Part shown: positions 8,316 to 17,629 of the stretch, in pieces
Layout of the letters: the number at the start of each line of letters is the position of its first letter
Position numbering within the stretch: the first letter of the stretch is position 1
Origin: Mycobacterium paraense
GTDB taxonomy: Bacteria; Actinomycetota; Actinomycetes; Mycobacteriales; Mycobacteriaceae
Reading direction: 5' to 3'
DNA: 64,000 nt
NCBI RefSeq assembly: GCF_002101815.1
Contig: NZ_LQPM01000007.1
Location: 124,001 to 188,000, forward strand
Notes under the pieces: generated by a model
Seen by the model: the letters and a program-made list of their open reading frames with translations, nothing else
What the model was told of the DNA's origin: nothing
Database searches by the model: none
Made by a program: the position numbers and the translations under genes

Positions 8316-9244
8316 AGCTTGCCGACTGCCCGGTCTTTCCGGCCGAGGCGGGAACCGTGCTGAGCACGGACCGCGGCCTGGGCTGGCGCCTGGCGCGACA
8401 GGCCGGCCCGGTGCTGCGAGATCCGGTGGCCAACTGGGTGTTTGTCGTGGGGCGGGAAGAAGTGTTGGCGCATGTGGACGATCCGAGACTGGATCGCGCC
8501 AGGGCTGTGCCCGACCGCGATCTCGCGGTCCACGAGCAGCTCTTCGCGCCGAAATCAGCCCAAGACATTGCGGCGGCGTTCCGTCCGACCGCCGCGGCGC
8601 TGATCGATCGTTTCGCCGCCGCCGGCGGCGGTGACGCGGTGGCCGAGGTGACCGCGCCGATGGCCGGCGCCCTTTTCGACATCGTGTCGCGCCTGCGGTT
8701 ACTGCCCGCCGAGCATCTGGCCGGGCAGTCCGGCCACGTGTTCTCCGAGGCCTGCCGCAACCTGTTCAAACACGCCGGCTGGCACCTGTTCGAGTTGGCA
8801 CGCAGCCCCGAATTGTGCGACCTGCTTCGCCGTCAGCCCGAGCTGATCCGCGGGTTCGTCGAAGAGGTCCTGCGGTTGGAGCCGATGGTGCAGGGTTGCC
8901 AGCGTTTCACCACCCAGCCAACGACCATCGGCGGCGTCGAGCTGCCGGCCGGCATGGTGGTGATGTTGTGCATCGCCGCGGTCCAGCGGGACGGCAGCGA
9001 CGCCATGTCCACCGACGACCTTGTGATTGGCGTTCGGGCACACCGGCATTGGAGTCTGGGCGCGGGGTCCATGCGCTGCCGCGGCGGCCACATCGTCCGA
9101 CAGGTGTTGCGCGTGCTGGTTGAGGAGTGGGTCGACCGGGCCGGGCAGCTCGGGCTGGCTCCCGGCTTCTGGCCGGTGGCCGGGTTTCCGCGGACCGAGA
9201 GCTCGCTGTGGCTGCCGGCGCTACCGCTGGTGACGGGGGCTTAG
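8312..9244 (+). CDS. Shortened cytochrome P450-like protein
   Basis: 310 aa, about 90 residues shorter than bacterial P450s. The K-helix ExxR pair is in EEVLRLEP, and a heme loop LGAGSMRCRG keeps the cysteine, but canonical FGxGxHxCxG positions 1 and 6 are Leu and Met. The I-helix, which normally carries A/GGx(D/E)T for oxygen activation, is mostly gone: the chain runs from FKHAGWHLFELARSPE directly into the J-helix area without an acid-alcohol pair. The heme ligand remains, so heme may bind, but normal monooxygenase chemistry is doubtful. It is coupled to the preceding NAD(P)H-binding gene. Confidence 0.75.
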   Translation: MKLADCPVFPAEAGTVLSTDRGLGWRLARQAGPVLRDPVANWVFVVGREEVLAHVDDPRLDRARAVPDRDLAVHEQLFAPKSAQDIAAAFRPTAAALIDRFAAAGGGDAVAEVTAPMAGALFDIVSRLRLLPAEHLAGQSGHVFSEACRNLFKHAGWHLFELARSPELCDLLRRQPELIRGFVEEVLRLEPMVQGCQRFTTQPTTIGGVELPAGMVVMLCIAAVQRDGSDAMSTDDLVIGVRAHRHWSLGAGSMRCRGGHIVRQVLRVLVEEWVDRAGQLGLAPGFWPVAGFPRTESSLWLPALPLVTGA

Positions 9245-9254
9245 CACCGGTTGC

Positions 9255-9482
9255 CTAGGGTTGCGCGGGACCGGGCGCGGGCGCCTTTCCCGACAGGCAC
9301 TGCTGAAGCTCCGGGCTGCCGGGGGCGAAGTCGAAGCCGCAGTTGCAGTCGCGAGCGTCCTTGGGCGGGAGCGCATTGCAATAGTCGGTGCCGGCCGAGG
9401 CCGAAGGCGCGGTCCACACAACAGCGGCGGCCAAGGTCGCGGCTGCGGCGCCGAACGTGGCCATCGATACTTTCGCCTTCAT
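9255..9482 (-). CDS. Small secreted cysteine-containing protein
   Basis: 75 aa from ATG 9482; a longer reading upstream lacks signal-peptide sense. A signal peptide covers about residues 1-30 (MKAKVSMATFGAAAATLAAA, ending near ASA-G). The mature part is about 45 residues with four cysteines in DYC, DCNC and QQC, which could form two disulfides, and ends in an Ala/Pro tail. It is likely exported. It converges on the P450 gene with ten bases between them. The function is unknown. Confidence 0.65.
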   Translation of the reverse strand: MKAKVSMATFGAAAATLAAAVVWTAPSASAGTDYCNALPPKDARDCNCGFDFAPGSPELQQCLSGKAPAPGPAQP

Positions 9483-9654
9483 GGTGGGATTCCCTTCGCC
9501 TGGAGGCCCCGCGATCGCGGCAGTCTGCCACCGACCCTCATTAACGGGCACGCTAACAGAGGATCAGCCACGGCTCATCTCGAGCGGGCGTTGATCGCGG
9601 TAGACTCCGCTGCGCAGCTGGTCTGCCGTCGCCGCACCCGTGGCGCCGGCATCG

Positions 9655-9838
9655 AGCGAGGCAGGTTAGACGTGCTTCGCGAGAGGGAACCCGGTGAGAG
9701 TCCGGGACTGTCCCGCAGCGGTATGCAGGAACGACCGCCGTCACAAGCACTGGTCGCAAGACCGGGAAGCGACGGCCAGTAGGAGCACCACCCGGTGCGC
9801 GCCTGCGAGTCCGAAGACCTGCCGGCTGTGCCGGGCGC
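9655..9838 (+). promoter_or_regulatory. Cobalamin (B12) riboswitch upstream of metE
   Basis: The stretch carries the conserved cobalamin-aptamer blocks in order: GGGAACCCGGTGAGAGTCC near 9684, GACTGTCCCGCAGCGGTATG near 9706, and GCGAGTCCGAAGACCTGCC near 9805, which matches the 3' B12-box side. The limits are approximate. About 150 bases of leader follow before the metE start and would hold the expression platform. It should turn off the B12-independent methionine synthase when adenosyl- or methylcobalamin is plentiful, as known for mycobacterial metE. Confidence 0.92.
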
Positions 9839-9991
9839 GCCGCGTCCGGCCGGCTCATCGCCTCGTGGAATGGGCGTTTGGTCGTGGCCGTTGGCGGTTG
9901 TGTGGCTTGAAAAATCAGGTGCGCACCGGCGACGGAATCGGCTGTGCGTCCGTCGGCGGTGATGACCACCCGTCGAGTGTTAGGACGAAAC

Positions 9992-12262
9992 GTGACCTCT
10001 CAACCATTCACCGCTACCGTTATCGGCTCCCCACGCATCGGCCCGAAGCGCGAACTCAAACGCGCCACCGAGGGTTACTGGGCCGGGCGCACCAGCCGGG
10101 CCGAGCTGGAATCGGTCGCCGCCGACTTGCGTCGCGACATGTGGTCTGCGCTCGCCGGCGCGGGCCTGGACTCGGTCCCGGTGAACACCTTTTCGTATTA
10201 CGACCAGATGCTCGACACGGCGGTCATGCTCGGCGCGCTGCCGGCCCGTGCCGCGCGGGTTTCCGACGATCTGGACCGCTACTTCGCCGCGGCCCGCGGC
10301 AACTCCGACGTCACACCGCTGGAGATGACCAAGTGGTTCGACACGAACTACCACTATCTGGTTCCCGAGATCGAGCCCGCGACCAAGTTCTCCCTGCACC
10401 CCGACAAGGTGCTCTCCGAGCTGAAGGAGGCGCTGCAGCAAGGGATTCCCGCGCGGCCGGTGATAATCGGGCCCATCACCTTCCTGCTGCTGAGCAAAGC
10501 CGTCAACGGCGGCGGTGCACCGATCGAGCGGCTCGAGGAGCTGGTGCCGATCTACTCGGAGCTACTCTCATTGCTCGCCGACGGCGGGGCGCGATGGGTG
10601 CAGTTCGACGAGCCCGCGCTGGTCACCGACATTTCGCCCGACGCGCCCGCGCTGGCCGAGGCCGTTTACAACGCGCTGGGCGCGGTGAGCAACCGGCCCG
10701 CCATCCACGTCGCCACCTACTTCGGCGACCCCGGCGCGGCTTTGGCGGGGCTGGCCCGCACGCCCGTCGAGGCGATCGGCGTCGACCTGGTCGCGGGCGC
10801 GGACACCGCGCTCGCGGGCATCCCGGAATTGTCCACCAAGCTGCTCGTGGCCGGCGTGGTCGACGGGCGCAACGTGTGGCGCACGGATCTGGAGGCGGCG
10901 CTGGGCAAGCTGGAGACCCTGCGGGGCTCGGTGGCAAACGTCGCGGTTTCGACGTCGTGCTCGACGATGCACGTGCCGTACTCGCTCGAGCCCGAAACCG
11001 ATCTCGACGACAACCTGCGCAGCTGGTTGGCGTTCGGGGCCGAAAAGGTGGGCGAGGTGGTCACCCTCGCGCGCGCCCTGCACGACGGACGCGACGTGGT
11101 CGCCGAACAGATCGCGGCGTCCAACGCCGCCGTGGCGTCGCGCAAGGCCGATCCCCGGCTGCACAACGATCAAATTCGGGCGCGCATCGACTCGATCCTC
11201 CGGGCGGGTGCCCACCGTGGCGACGCGCAACAGCGCCGCGCCAGCCAGGAGGCGCGGCTGCACCTGCCGCCGCTGCCGACGACGACCATCGGCTCGTACC
11301 CGCAGACCTCCGCAATCCGCAAGGCGCGGGCGGCGTTTCGGGCCGGCGAGATCGACGAGGCCGAGTACGTCGCGAAGATGCGCAAGGAGATCGCCGACGC
11401 CATCGAGCTGCAGGAGCAGCTCGGCCTCGACGTGCTGGTGCACGGCGAGCCGGAGCGCAACGACATGGTGCAGTACTTCGCCGAGCAGCTGCAGGGGTTC
11501 TTCGCCACGCAGAACGGCTGGGTGCAGTCCTACGGCAGCCGCTGCGTGCGTCCGCCGATCCTCTACGGCGACGTGTCGCGACCGCATCCGATGACCGTCG
11601 AGTGGATCAGCTACGCCCAGTCCCTGACCGACAAGCCGGTGAAGGGCATGCTGACGGGGCCGGTCACGATCCTGGCGTGGTCGTTCGTCCGCGACGACCA
11701 GCCCCTGGCCGACACCGCCAACCAGGTGGCGCTGGCCATTCGCGACGAGACCGTGGACCTGCAGGCCGCCGGGATCGCCGTCATCCAGGTCGACGAGCCC
11801 GCGCTGCGGGAGCTGCTGCCGCTGCGCCGCGCCCAGCAGGAGGACTATTTGCGTTGGGCCGTGGGCGCTTTCCGCCTGGCCACCTCCGGCGTCGCCGACT
11901 CGACGCAGATCCACACCCACCTGTGCTACTCGGAATTCGGCGAGGTGATCGGCGCCATCGCCGACCTGGACGCCGACGTCACCTCCCTCGAGGCGGCCCG
12001 CTCGCACATGGAGGTGCTCGACGACCTGAACTCCGTCGGCTTCGCCAACAGCGTGGGCCCGGGCGTCTACGACATCCACTCGCCGCGGGTGCCCAGCGCC
12101 GAGGAGATGGCCGAGTCGCTGCGCGCCGCGCTGAGAGCGGTGCCGCCGCAACGGCTTTGGGTCAACCCCGACTGCGGGCTCAAGACCCGCAACGTCGACG
12201 AGGTGACCGCGTCGCTGCGCAACATGGTCGCCGCGGCCCGCGAGGTGCGCGCCGGGGCCTAA
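9992..12262 (+). CDS. metE: Cobalamin-independent methionine synthase
   Basis: 756 aa. It transfers a methyl group from 5-methyltetrahydropteroyl-triglutamate to homocysteine without B12. I chose GTG 9992 because AGGAC lies six bases upstream and the product then begins [17 protein letters not shown] like its relatives; ATG 9962 and GTG 9944 are longer options. Both barrels are present: the N-terminal [10 protein letters not shown] segment and the C-terminal catalytic half with [23 protein letters not shown] (zinc/homocysteine site) and [12 protein letters not shown] (zinc cysteine). The riboswitch in its leader links it to B12 status. Confidence 0.97.
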   Translation: MTSQPFTATVIGSPRIGPKRELKRATEGYWAGRTSRAELESVAADLRRDMWSALAGAGLDSVPVNTFSYYDQMLDTAVMLGALPARAARVSDDLDRYFAAARGNSDVTPLEMTKWFDTNYHYLVPEIEPATKFSLHPDKVLSELKEALQQGIPARPVIIGPITFLLLSKAVNGGGAPIERLEELVPIYSELLSLLADGGARWVQFDEPALVTDISPDAPALAEAVYNALGAVSNRPAIHVATYFGDPGAALAGLARTPVEAIGVDLVAGADTALAGIPELSTKLLVAGVVDGRNVWRTDLEAALGKLETLRGSVANVAVSTSCSTMHVPYSLEPETDLDDNLRSWLAFGAEKVGEVVTLARALHDGRDVVAEQIAASNAAVASRKADPRLHNDQIRARIDSILRAGAHRGDAQQRRASQEARLHLPPLPTTTIGSYPQTSAIRKARAAFRAGEIDEAEYVAKMRKEIADAIELQEQLGLDVLVHGEPERNDMVQYFAEQLQGFFATQNGWVQSYGSRCVRPPILYGDVSRPHPMTVEWISYAQSLTDKPVKGMLTGPVTILAWSFVRDDQPLADTANQVALAIRDETVDLQAAGIAVIQVDEPALRELLPLRRAQQEDYLRWAVGAFRLATSGVADSTQIHTHLCYSEFGEVIGAIADLDADVTSLEAARSHMEVLDDLNSVGFANSVGPGVYDIHSPRVPSAEEMAESLRAALRAVPPQRLWVNPDCGLKTRNVDEVTASLRNMVAAAREVRAGA

Positions 12263-14007
12263 CGCGCCTGGGGCTTTTCGGCGGAATCCGACAGCACCTG
12301 GACCGGCACGTCGTCGGCCCAGGGCTGCCGGGTCACCATGTCGGCGACCCGCACGATGCCGCGCTCGAACTCCCCCGTCGCCGCGTCCACCAGCCGATAG
12401 GCCTGGGTCTGCTTGTGGATGGGCTGCGCGTCGAGCAGCACCACGCGCACCTCACCCGGCTCGAAATGGCAGCGCTGCTGCATGGCGGTGATGAGCTGCT
12501 CGTTGTGCATGTGGCCGTCGCCGAAGTTCCAGCCGATCGCGGTGCTGCAGATGCGTTCGCCGTCGGTGATGACGTAGTCGTCCTCGTTCTGGCCCGCCAT
12601 CGCGCGGTGGGCCAGCGTGAACAGCGCCCGGCCGTGGGTGTTGAACCCGCGGAACGCGTACCCCATGAAGATCGGAATCTGGGCCGCCTCGGGGCTGCCG
12701 TAAAACCGCTCCAGCTGGGCCTGCGGCATGCTCGCGATCGCGATGATGCCCCGGCCGATCTTCTCGTTGGCCGAGGGCTTGATGCACCACAGCGTGGTGT
12801 CCCAGTTACCGGCGTAGTAGCGCATCCCCGGCAGGAAGGAGATCTTGCGCGGAAACATGTTGCCCAGCACCACGATCCCCGCGATCACGACGAACAGGAT
12901 GGCGACCAGCACCGGGTGTTTGAGGTCGCCCAAGCCCAGGCGGGCGTGTGCGACGAACAGCGACAGCACGCCGAAGATCATGAAGACGTTCCACTCCAGC
13001 GGCACGCCCATCGGGATCGACACGAGGATCCCGAGGTGGAAGCACACCATCACGACGGCGGCCACCGTCGTCGGCCAGCCGCCGTGGCAGAAGAACAGCG
13101 GCAGCGGCACCAGCATCTCGATGGCGGTGCTCACGTGGGCCACGAACCGGGACAGCCGGCCGGGCCGCAGGTCATCGGGAAACTTCTCGAAGAAGCGCCG
13201 TTTGAGCCACCGCGGCCGCACCAGCGGGTTGTTGGACATCATCGTGGAGATCACGAACGGGAAGTGCTTGTTGAGCTTCGAGGTCGCCGCCCCCATCCAG
13301 ATGACCAGGAACACCACCTTGGATCCGACGATCATGTCGGGCCCGCCGAACAGGAAGGTCACCGCCATCGTCGCGTAGACCTCGCCGCGCGCGGCCAGGA
13401 AGATCACCTTGTCGCGCAGCCCCAGCACGCCGAGGATCAGCAGGATCCACCCGATCTCCCAGGCCGGCAGCAGCCCCACCGTGGTGCCCACCTCCGGCAC
13501 CGGTCCGGTGCCGTCGGAGAACAACGCCCACAACGTCATCAGCAGCAGCGCCGCGTACAGCAAGACGTCCACCGGCCGGCGGGCGGTGCCCTTGGTGAAC
13601 GGGACGCGGTCCGGCCACGGTGGCAGCCGGATGGTGCCGAACCGCATCCAGTACAGGATCGAGCCCAGCGGCGGGAAGAACCGGTTGTTCAACGGCCCGA
13701 AGCCGCAGCCCAGCCCGACCACCTCGAACAGCATCGTGTAGAGCACGACCTTCTCGAAGACGATCGGCTCGGACCACCAGTGCGCGACGTTGGTGAAACC
13801 GCCGAGTCCCTTGGTGGCAGAGGCGAACAGCCATCCGCCCAGGATGTAGAGCAGGATCTTCAGGACGTAGAACAGGTGCAGGGCGACCGGCGTGCCGAAG
13901 CCCACCTCGGCCCAGTGCCGGGCCATCGGGCGGATCTTCTCGCTGCGGGTGCCCTTGTTCCATTCCTCCATGTCGAGCTGCGGCAGCTCCGGCTTGAGAA
14001 ACCCCAT
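12259..14007 (-). CDS. DUF3556 transmembrane protein
   Basis: 582 aa. It has several strongly hydrophobic segments (for example [20 protein letters not shown] near residues 42-62, and [18 protein letters not shown]) and conserved [10 protein letters not shown] near the N-terminus. It belongs to the actinobacterial DUF3556 membrane family. From memory it corresponds to Rv1132, which also neighbours metE in M. tuberculosis. Its 3' end overlaps metE by four bases, tail to tail. A perfect KstR-type palindrome lies 13 bp upstream of the start, so a role in sterol or lipid metabolism is plausible but unproven. Confidence 0.88.
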   Translation of the reverse strand: MGFLKPELPQLDMEEWNKGTRSEKIRPMARHWAEVGFGTPVALHLFYVLKILLYILGGWLFASATKGLGGFTNVAHWWSEPIVFEKVVLYTMLFEVVGLGCGFGPLNNRFFPPLGSILYWMRFGTIRLPPWPDRVPFTKGTARRPVDVLLYAALLLMTLWALFSDGTGPVPEVGTTVGLLPAWEIGWILLILGVLGLRDKVIFLAARGEVYATMAVTFLFGGPDMIVGSKVVFLVIWMGAATSKLNKHFPFVISTMMSNNPLVRPRWLKRRFFEKFPDDLRPGRLSRFVAHVSTAIEMLVPLPLFFCHGGWPTTVAAVVMVCFHLGILVSIPMGVPLEWNVFMIFGVLSLFVAHARLGLGDLKHPVLVAILFVVIAGIVVLGNMFPRKISFLPGMRYYAGNWDTTLWCIKPSANEKIGRGIIAIASMPQAQLERFYGSPEAAQIPIFMGYAFRGFNTHGRALFTLAHRAMAGQNEDDYVITDGERICSTAIGWNFGDGHMHNEQLITAMQQRCHFEPGEVRVVLLDAQPIHKQTQAYRLVDAATGEFERGIVRVADMVTRQPWADDVPVQVLSDSAEKPQAR

Positions 14008-14019
14008 GGTTTGACAGAT

Positions 14020-14033
14020 TAGAACGCGTTCTA
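14020..14033. promoter_or_regulatory. KstR-type operator (TAGAACGCGTTCTA)
   Basis: A perfect 14-bp palindrome fits the KstR consensus TNNAACNNGTTNNA. It lies 13 bp before the start of the DUF3556 gene and about 86 bp before the small secreted gene on the other strand. KstR is the TetR-family repressor of cholesterol catabolism in mycobacteria. The position over the start region of the minus-strand gene fits repression. Confidence 0.65.
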
Positions 14034-14052
14034 GGCGCGTGGCTGGGGTAGG

Positions 14053-14070
14053 GGCAAAGAATCCTTTGCC
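14053..14070. repeat. Inverted repeat with 7-bp arms
   Basis: GGCAAAG and CTTTGCC are exact arms around a four-base AATC loop, inside the divergent promoter region between the DUF3556 gene and the small secreted gene. There is no T-run, so it is more likely an operator or leader hairpin than a terminator. Confidence 0.4.
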
Positions 14071-14118
14071 TGGGAGTTAATGCCCGGATACCGTGAAGTC
14101 GCTAGGAGAACTCCCACC

Positions 14119-14331
14119 ATGAACAGACTCCGATTCCTCGTCGCGGCGCTGATGGCGGCCGCGGTGCCGCTCGCCGGCGGCGGTATCGCCCGGGCCGACG
14201 CACCGGGGCCAGGCGACTCCTGCACGGTGCTGCACGCCACCACCCAGGACGCCAACGGCCGGACGATGTGGTGCAACCCGACCATGACCGGCAACCACAG
14301 CCTGGTGTGGCAGTACGGCGGGCCGTCCTAG
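14119..14331 (+). CDS. Small secreted protein
   Basis: 70 aa from ATG 14119, with AGGAGA upstream at about 14104. A signal peptide runs to about residue 27 with cleavage after ARA. The mature chain of about 43 residues has two cysteines (SCTV and WCNP) and ends QYGGPS. It resembles the many short exported mycobacterial proteins of unknown function. It is convergent with, and overlaps by four bases, the GntR gene. Confidence 0.65.
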   Translation: MNRLRFLVAALMAAAVPLAGGGIARADAPGPGDSCTVLHATTQDANGRTMWCNPTMTGNHSLVWQYGGPS

Positions 14332-15005
14332 ATTTCGGCCGTCGGAGCGGCCACGCCGTCTCCGCGCTGTTCGAGCCAGTCGACAAGCGAGCGACCGGCA
14401 TCGAGCACGTGTCGTTCCGCGATTGACCGGGCCCGCTTCGCGCTTCCGTCGGCAAGCGCATCCAGCAGTTCCTCGTGCTCGTTAAGCGACTGCTTCTCGT
14501 GGTCGGGAAACAGGGTGAGGAAGTTCGTCGGCACCACGCGCGCGGCTTGCCTGATCTGGGCCAGCAGGCGCGGCGAGTGCGCGGCGCGGTGAATGTCTTG
14601 GTGAAACAGCCAGTTCGCCTCGCCGATGCTGTCGTCTCCAGAACGGGAGGCGACGTCTGCCGCCAACTCGCGCAGCCTGCCGAGTTCTTCACCCGTCACG
14701 CGCTCGGCTGCCCAGGCCGCGGCCTGGCCGGTCAGCACGCCGAGGATGGTGAAGCTGTCCAGCACGTCGCGGGAACTGACGCCGATCACGGTGATGCCGC
14801 TGCGCGGGGCGACCCGGACCAGTCCCTCGAAGGACAACTCCAGCAAAGCTTCCCGCACGGGAGTCCGGCTGGTGGCGAACTCCTCGGTGATCGCGTCGAG
14901 GTCCAGCCTGGAACCCGCGGGCAATGCGCCGGTGAGGATGCGGTCGCGCAATTCACGGGCGGCGCGTTCGCGGACAGTGACCGCGATGTCGTTGGCTCCG
15001 CGCAT
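14328..15005 (-). CDS. GntR family regulator (FadR/FCD type)
   Basis: 225 aa. The N-terminal winged helix has LRDRILTGALPAGSRL and the recognition helix region TSRTPVREALLEL, diagnostic of GntR proteins. The C-terminal all-helical domain holds the FCD metal-site pattern, with a conserved LFHQDIHRAA and later histidines, so it should sense a small carboxylate or CoA ester. It is divergent from the LLM monooxygenase gene, with 62 bp between the starts and an AT-rich palindrome in the middle. It is probably the local repressor of the monooxygenase/CoA-transferase/lyase operon. Confidence 0.88.
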   Translation of the reverse strand: MRGANDIAVTVRERAARELRDRILTGALPAGSRLDLDAITEEFATSRTPVREALLELSFEGLVRVAPRSGITVIGVSSRDVLDSFTILGVLTGQAAAWAAERVTGEELGRLRELAADVASRSGDDSIGEANWLFHQDIHRAAHSPRLLAQIRQAARVVPTNFLTLFPDHEKQSLNEHEELLDALADGSAKRARSIAERHVLDAGRSLVDWLEQRGDGVAAPTAEI

Positions 15006-15037
15006 GGTCAGACTCTACATCGCACCCCGCGGTTGAT

Positions 15038-15053
15038 ATCTGATATATTAGAT
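15038..15053. promoter_or_regulatory. Candidate GntR operator
   Basis: ATCTGATATATTAGAT is a 16-bp palindrome with one mismatched pair. It sits in the 62-bp gap between the divergent GntR and monooxygenase genes and is followed by a further TTAGAT half-copy. Its AT-richness stands out in a high-GC genome. It would serve both promoters. Confidence 0.55.
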
Positions 15054-15067
15054 GTTAGATTTCAATC

Positions 15068-16435
15068 ATGGTCTCACGGCGAACAGACAAGATGGCCCTG
15101 GTCGCGTTCATGCAGGCGGGCAGCACCTCGGTGTACGCGGGTTCGTGGCGGCACCCGGCCACGGAGCACCGGTATCTCGATGCGTCCTACTACGCGAAGA
15201 TCGGCCGCCAGCTCGAGGAGGGCTGCTTCGACCTGATGTTCTTCGACGACCGCCTGGCGATGCCGGGGGTCTATGGCGGATCGGTGGCCGAAGCGGTGCA
15301 CTACGGCGCCCGCCCGGTCAAGCTCGACCTCGGCGTGATCCTCGGGGTCCTGGCGCAGACCACGACGAGAATCGGGCTGGGCGCCACCTACTCGACCACT
15401 TACTACTCCCCGTTCCACGTCGCCCGCACCTTCGCCACGCTGGACCACCTCTCGGGCGGCCGTGCCGCCTGGAACGTCGTCACCTCGGTCAACGACAGCG
15501 AGGCGCAGAACTTCGGTATCGACGCCCACCTGGGCCACGACGAACGCTACGACCGCGCCGACGAATTCATGGACGTGGTCACCGGCCTGTGGGACACCTG
15601 GGAGGACGGCGCCGTAGTGCACGAACGGGCGTCGGGCCGCTACGCCGACGCCACCAAGGTGCACGAGCTCAACCACGTCGGCCCGTACTTCTCCGCGCGT
15701 GGACCACTCACCGTGCCACGAACCCCGCAAGGCCGACCGGTTGTCATCCAGGCCGGCTCCTCCGGACGCGGTCGCGAATTCGCCTCTCGTTGGGCCGAAT
15801 TGATCTTCACCGGAGACCCCGGCATCGAGGTCGCGCGCAGCCACTACGCCGACCAGAAGCAGCGAATCGGCGAGGCCGGCCGCGATCCCGCCGCAGTGCG
15901 CATCTGTCCGATGGCCTACGCGGTAGTGGGCGAGTCCGAAGCACATGCCAAGGACCGCGAAGCGATGTTCCTCAACGACCTGGTCCACCCCATGGCGTCG
16001 TTGACACTGTTGTCGGAGTTGATGAATTACGACTTCGCGCAGCACGATCTCGACGACCCGGTGACCGACGATCTCCTTGCCTCCGTCTCCGGGATTCGGG
16101 GACTGGTGCAGAATCTGCGGACCCACATCGGTGGCGACACCGTCACGCTGCGCGACCTCGCCAACCACCGCGCCACCCTCCTGCAGGGGCCCCGCTTCGT
16201 CGGCACCGGCGCGCAGGTGGCAGAGCAGATGGCGGAATGGTTTGAAAGCGGCGCCTGCGACGGCTTCGTTCTGGCCGCAACGCACCTGCCCGGCGCCTTC
16301 GAGGACGTGGTGCGCATGGTGGTACCGGAGCTGCAACGCCGCGGAGTGTTCCGCACCGCCTACGAGTCGTCGACGTTGCGGGGACACCTTGGGCTACAAC
16401 GGCCTTCGAACTCTCTGGTGGGCGCCAGTGCTTGA
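15068..16435 (+). CDS. LLM class flavin-dependent monooxygenase (NtaA/DszA-like)
   Basis: 455 aa. It belongs to the two-component FMNH2-dependent group: the start ALVAFMQAGS, the FDLMFFDDRLA segment, TYSTTYYSPFHVARTFATLDHLSGGRAAWNVVTS (split by short turns) and HDERYDRADEF are the usual landmarks of nitrilotriacetate, dibenzothiophene-sulfone and alkylsulfonate-type monooxygenases. It needs reduced flavin from a separate reductase, none of which is adjacent. It starts a plus-strand operon with a CoA-transferase (8-bp overlap) and a CitE-like lyase. The chemical target is unknown. Confidence 0.88.
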   Translation: MVSRRTDKMALVAFMQAGSTSVYAGSWRHPATEHRYLDASYYAKIGRQLEEGCFDLMFFDDRLAMPGVYGGSVAEAVHYGARPVKLDLGVILGVLAQTTTRIGLGATYSTTYYSPFHVARTFATLDHLSGGRAAWNVVTSVNDSEAQNFGIDAHLGHDERYDRADEFMDVVTGLWDTWEDGAVVHERASGRYADATKVHELNHVGPYFSARGPLTVPRTPQGRPVVIQAGSSGRGREFASRWAELIFTGDPGIEVARSHYADQKQRIGEAGRDPAAVRICPMAYAVVGESEAHAKDREAMFLNDLVHPMASLTLLSELMNYDFAQHDLDDPVTDDLLASVSGIRGLVQNLRTHIGGDTVTLRDLANHRATLLQGPRFVGTGAQVAEQMAEWFESGACDGFVLAATHLPGAFEDVVRMVVPELQRRGVFRTAYESSTLRGHLGLQRPSNSLVGASA

Positions 16436-17612
16436 CGGGCTTCTGGTGCTCGACCTCGCCACGCTGGCAGCCGCGCCGCTCGTGGCGACCTACCTGGGCG
16501 AATTCGGCGCCGACGTGATCAAGGTCGAAGAACCACGGCACGGCGACCCGATCCGCGGCTGGGGCAACCAGCGCGACGGAGTGGGCCTGATGTGGAAGTC
16601 GTTGTCGCGCAACAAGCGGTCGATCACGCTGGATTTGCGCTGCGCCGAGGGTCAGGCGCTGGTGCGCCGGCTGGTGGAGCGCGCCGACGTGGCCATCTTC
16701 AACAACCGCCCTCAGACGTTGCGTAAATGGGGCCTCGACTACGAGAGCCTGCGCGCGGTCAACGACCGGATCGTGATGCTGCACATCACGGGTTACGGGT
16801 TGACGGGGCCGAAGAGCGAGCGCCCGGGCTTCGGCACGCTCGGTGAGGCGATGAGCGGATTTGCCCACATCACCGGTCAGGCCGGCGGCCCGCCCACGCT
16901 GCCGCCGTTCATGTTGGCAGACGGCGTCGCGTCGCTGAATGCCGCGTACGCCGTGCTGATCGCGCTCTACCACCGCGACGTGCACGGCGCACCGGGGCAG
17001 CTCATCGATGTGAACCTGATCGACCCGTTGGCCCGCCTGCTGGAGCAAACGCTGCTGGGCTACGACCAATTGGGTTTGGTGCCCGAGCGGTCCGGCAACC
17101 GGTGGGACATCTCGGCGCCCCGCAACACCTACCGAACGGCCGACGGCCGGTGGCTCGCCATGTCCGGCAGCTCACCGGCATTGGCACTGCGAGTGTTTCG
17201 GGCGATCGGTCGCAGCGACCTGCTGCAAGACGCCGACTTCTCCGACCCGCAACGGCGTCTGGCACGCGCCCGGGAAGTCGACGAGATGGTCACCGATTGG
17301 GTTGCCACCAAGACGCTTTCGGAGGCGATGGCCGCCTTCGAAGCGCACGAGGTGGCCGCGGCTCCCGTCTATGACATCCGCGACCTGGTCGCTGATGAGC
17401 AACTCGCGCATCGCGAGGTGTTCATCTCGGTCGAAGATCCACAACTCGGGCCGGTGACGGTCCAGGCGCCCGTCCCCCGCTTCTCGTCGGCTACCGGTTC
17501 TGTGGCACACCTGGGACCGCGGCTCGGCGAGCACAACGCCGAGGTCTACGGCGGCTTGCTCGGCCTGACCTCCACCGAAATCGACGATCTGCACGCGCGA
17601 GGCGTGTTGTAG
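16428..17612 (+). CDS. CaiB/BaiF family CoA-transferase
   Basis: 394 aa from GTG 16428, overlapping the monooxygenase stop. The N-terminus LDGLLVLDLATLAAAPLVATYLGEFGADVIKVE (read in two parts) is the class III CoA-transferase signature. RNKRSITLDLR and the LMLADGVASLNAAYAV-type segment follow. The catalytic aspartate is expected near VNLIDPLARLLEQ or in the GADVIK-to-YLG interval and was not assigned. It would move CoA from a donor such as succinyl-CoA to a carboxylate product of the pathway, making the substrate for the downstream lyase. Confidence 0.88.
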   Translation: MLDGLLVLDLATLAAAPLVATYLGEFGADVIKVEEPRHGDPIRGWGNQRDGVGLMWKSLSRNKRSITLDLRCAEGQALVRRLVERADVAIFNNRPQTLRKWGLDYESLRAVNDRIVMLHITGYGLTGPKSERPGFGTLGEAMSGFAHITGQAGGPPTLPPFMLADGVASLNAAYAVLIALYHRDVHGAPGQLIDVNLIDPLARLLEQTLLGYDQLGLVPERSGNRWDISAPRNTYRTADGRWLAMSGSSPALALRVFRAIGRSDLLQDADFSDPQRRLARAREVDEMVTDWVATKTLSEAMAAFEAHEVAAAPVYDIRDLVADEQLAHREVFISVEDPQLGPVTVQAPVPRFSSATGSVAHLGPRLGEHNAEVYGGLLGLTSTEIDDLHARGVL

Positions 17613-17629
17613 CGGGAGGAAATACGCTG

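Noticed and set aside
9245..9254. Terminator between the P450-like and small secreted genes
   Set aside because: Only ten bases separate the stops and no hairpin was found.
9694..14022. 1442-codon plus-strand frame across metE and the DUF3556 gene
   Set aside because: It runs out of frame through metE and antisense to the membrane gene, with low-complexity His/Arg content.
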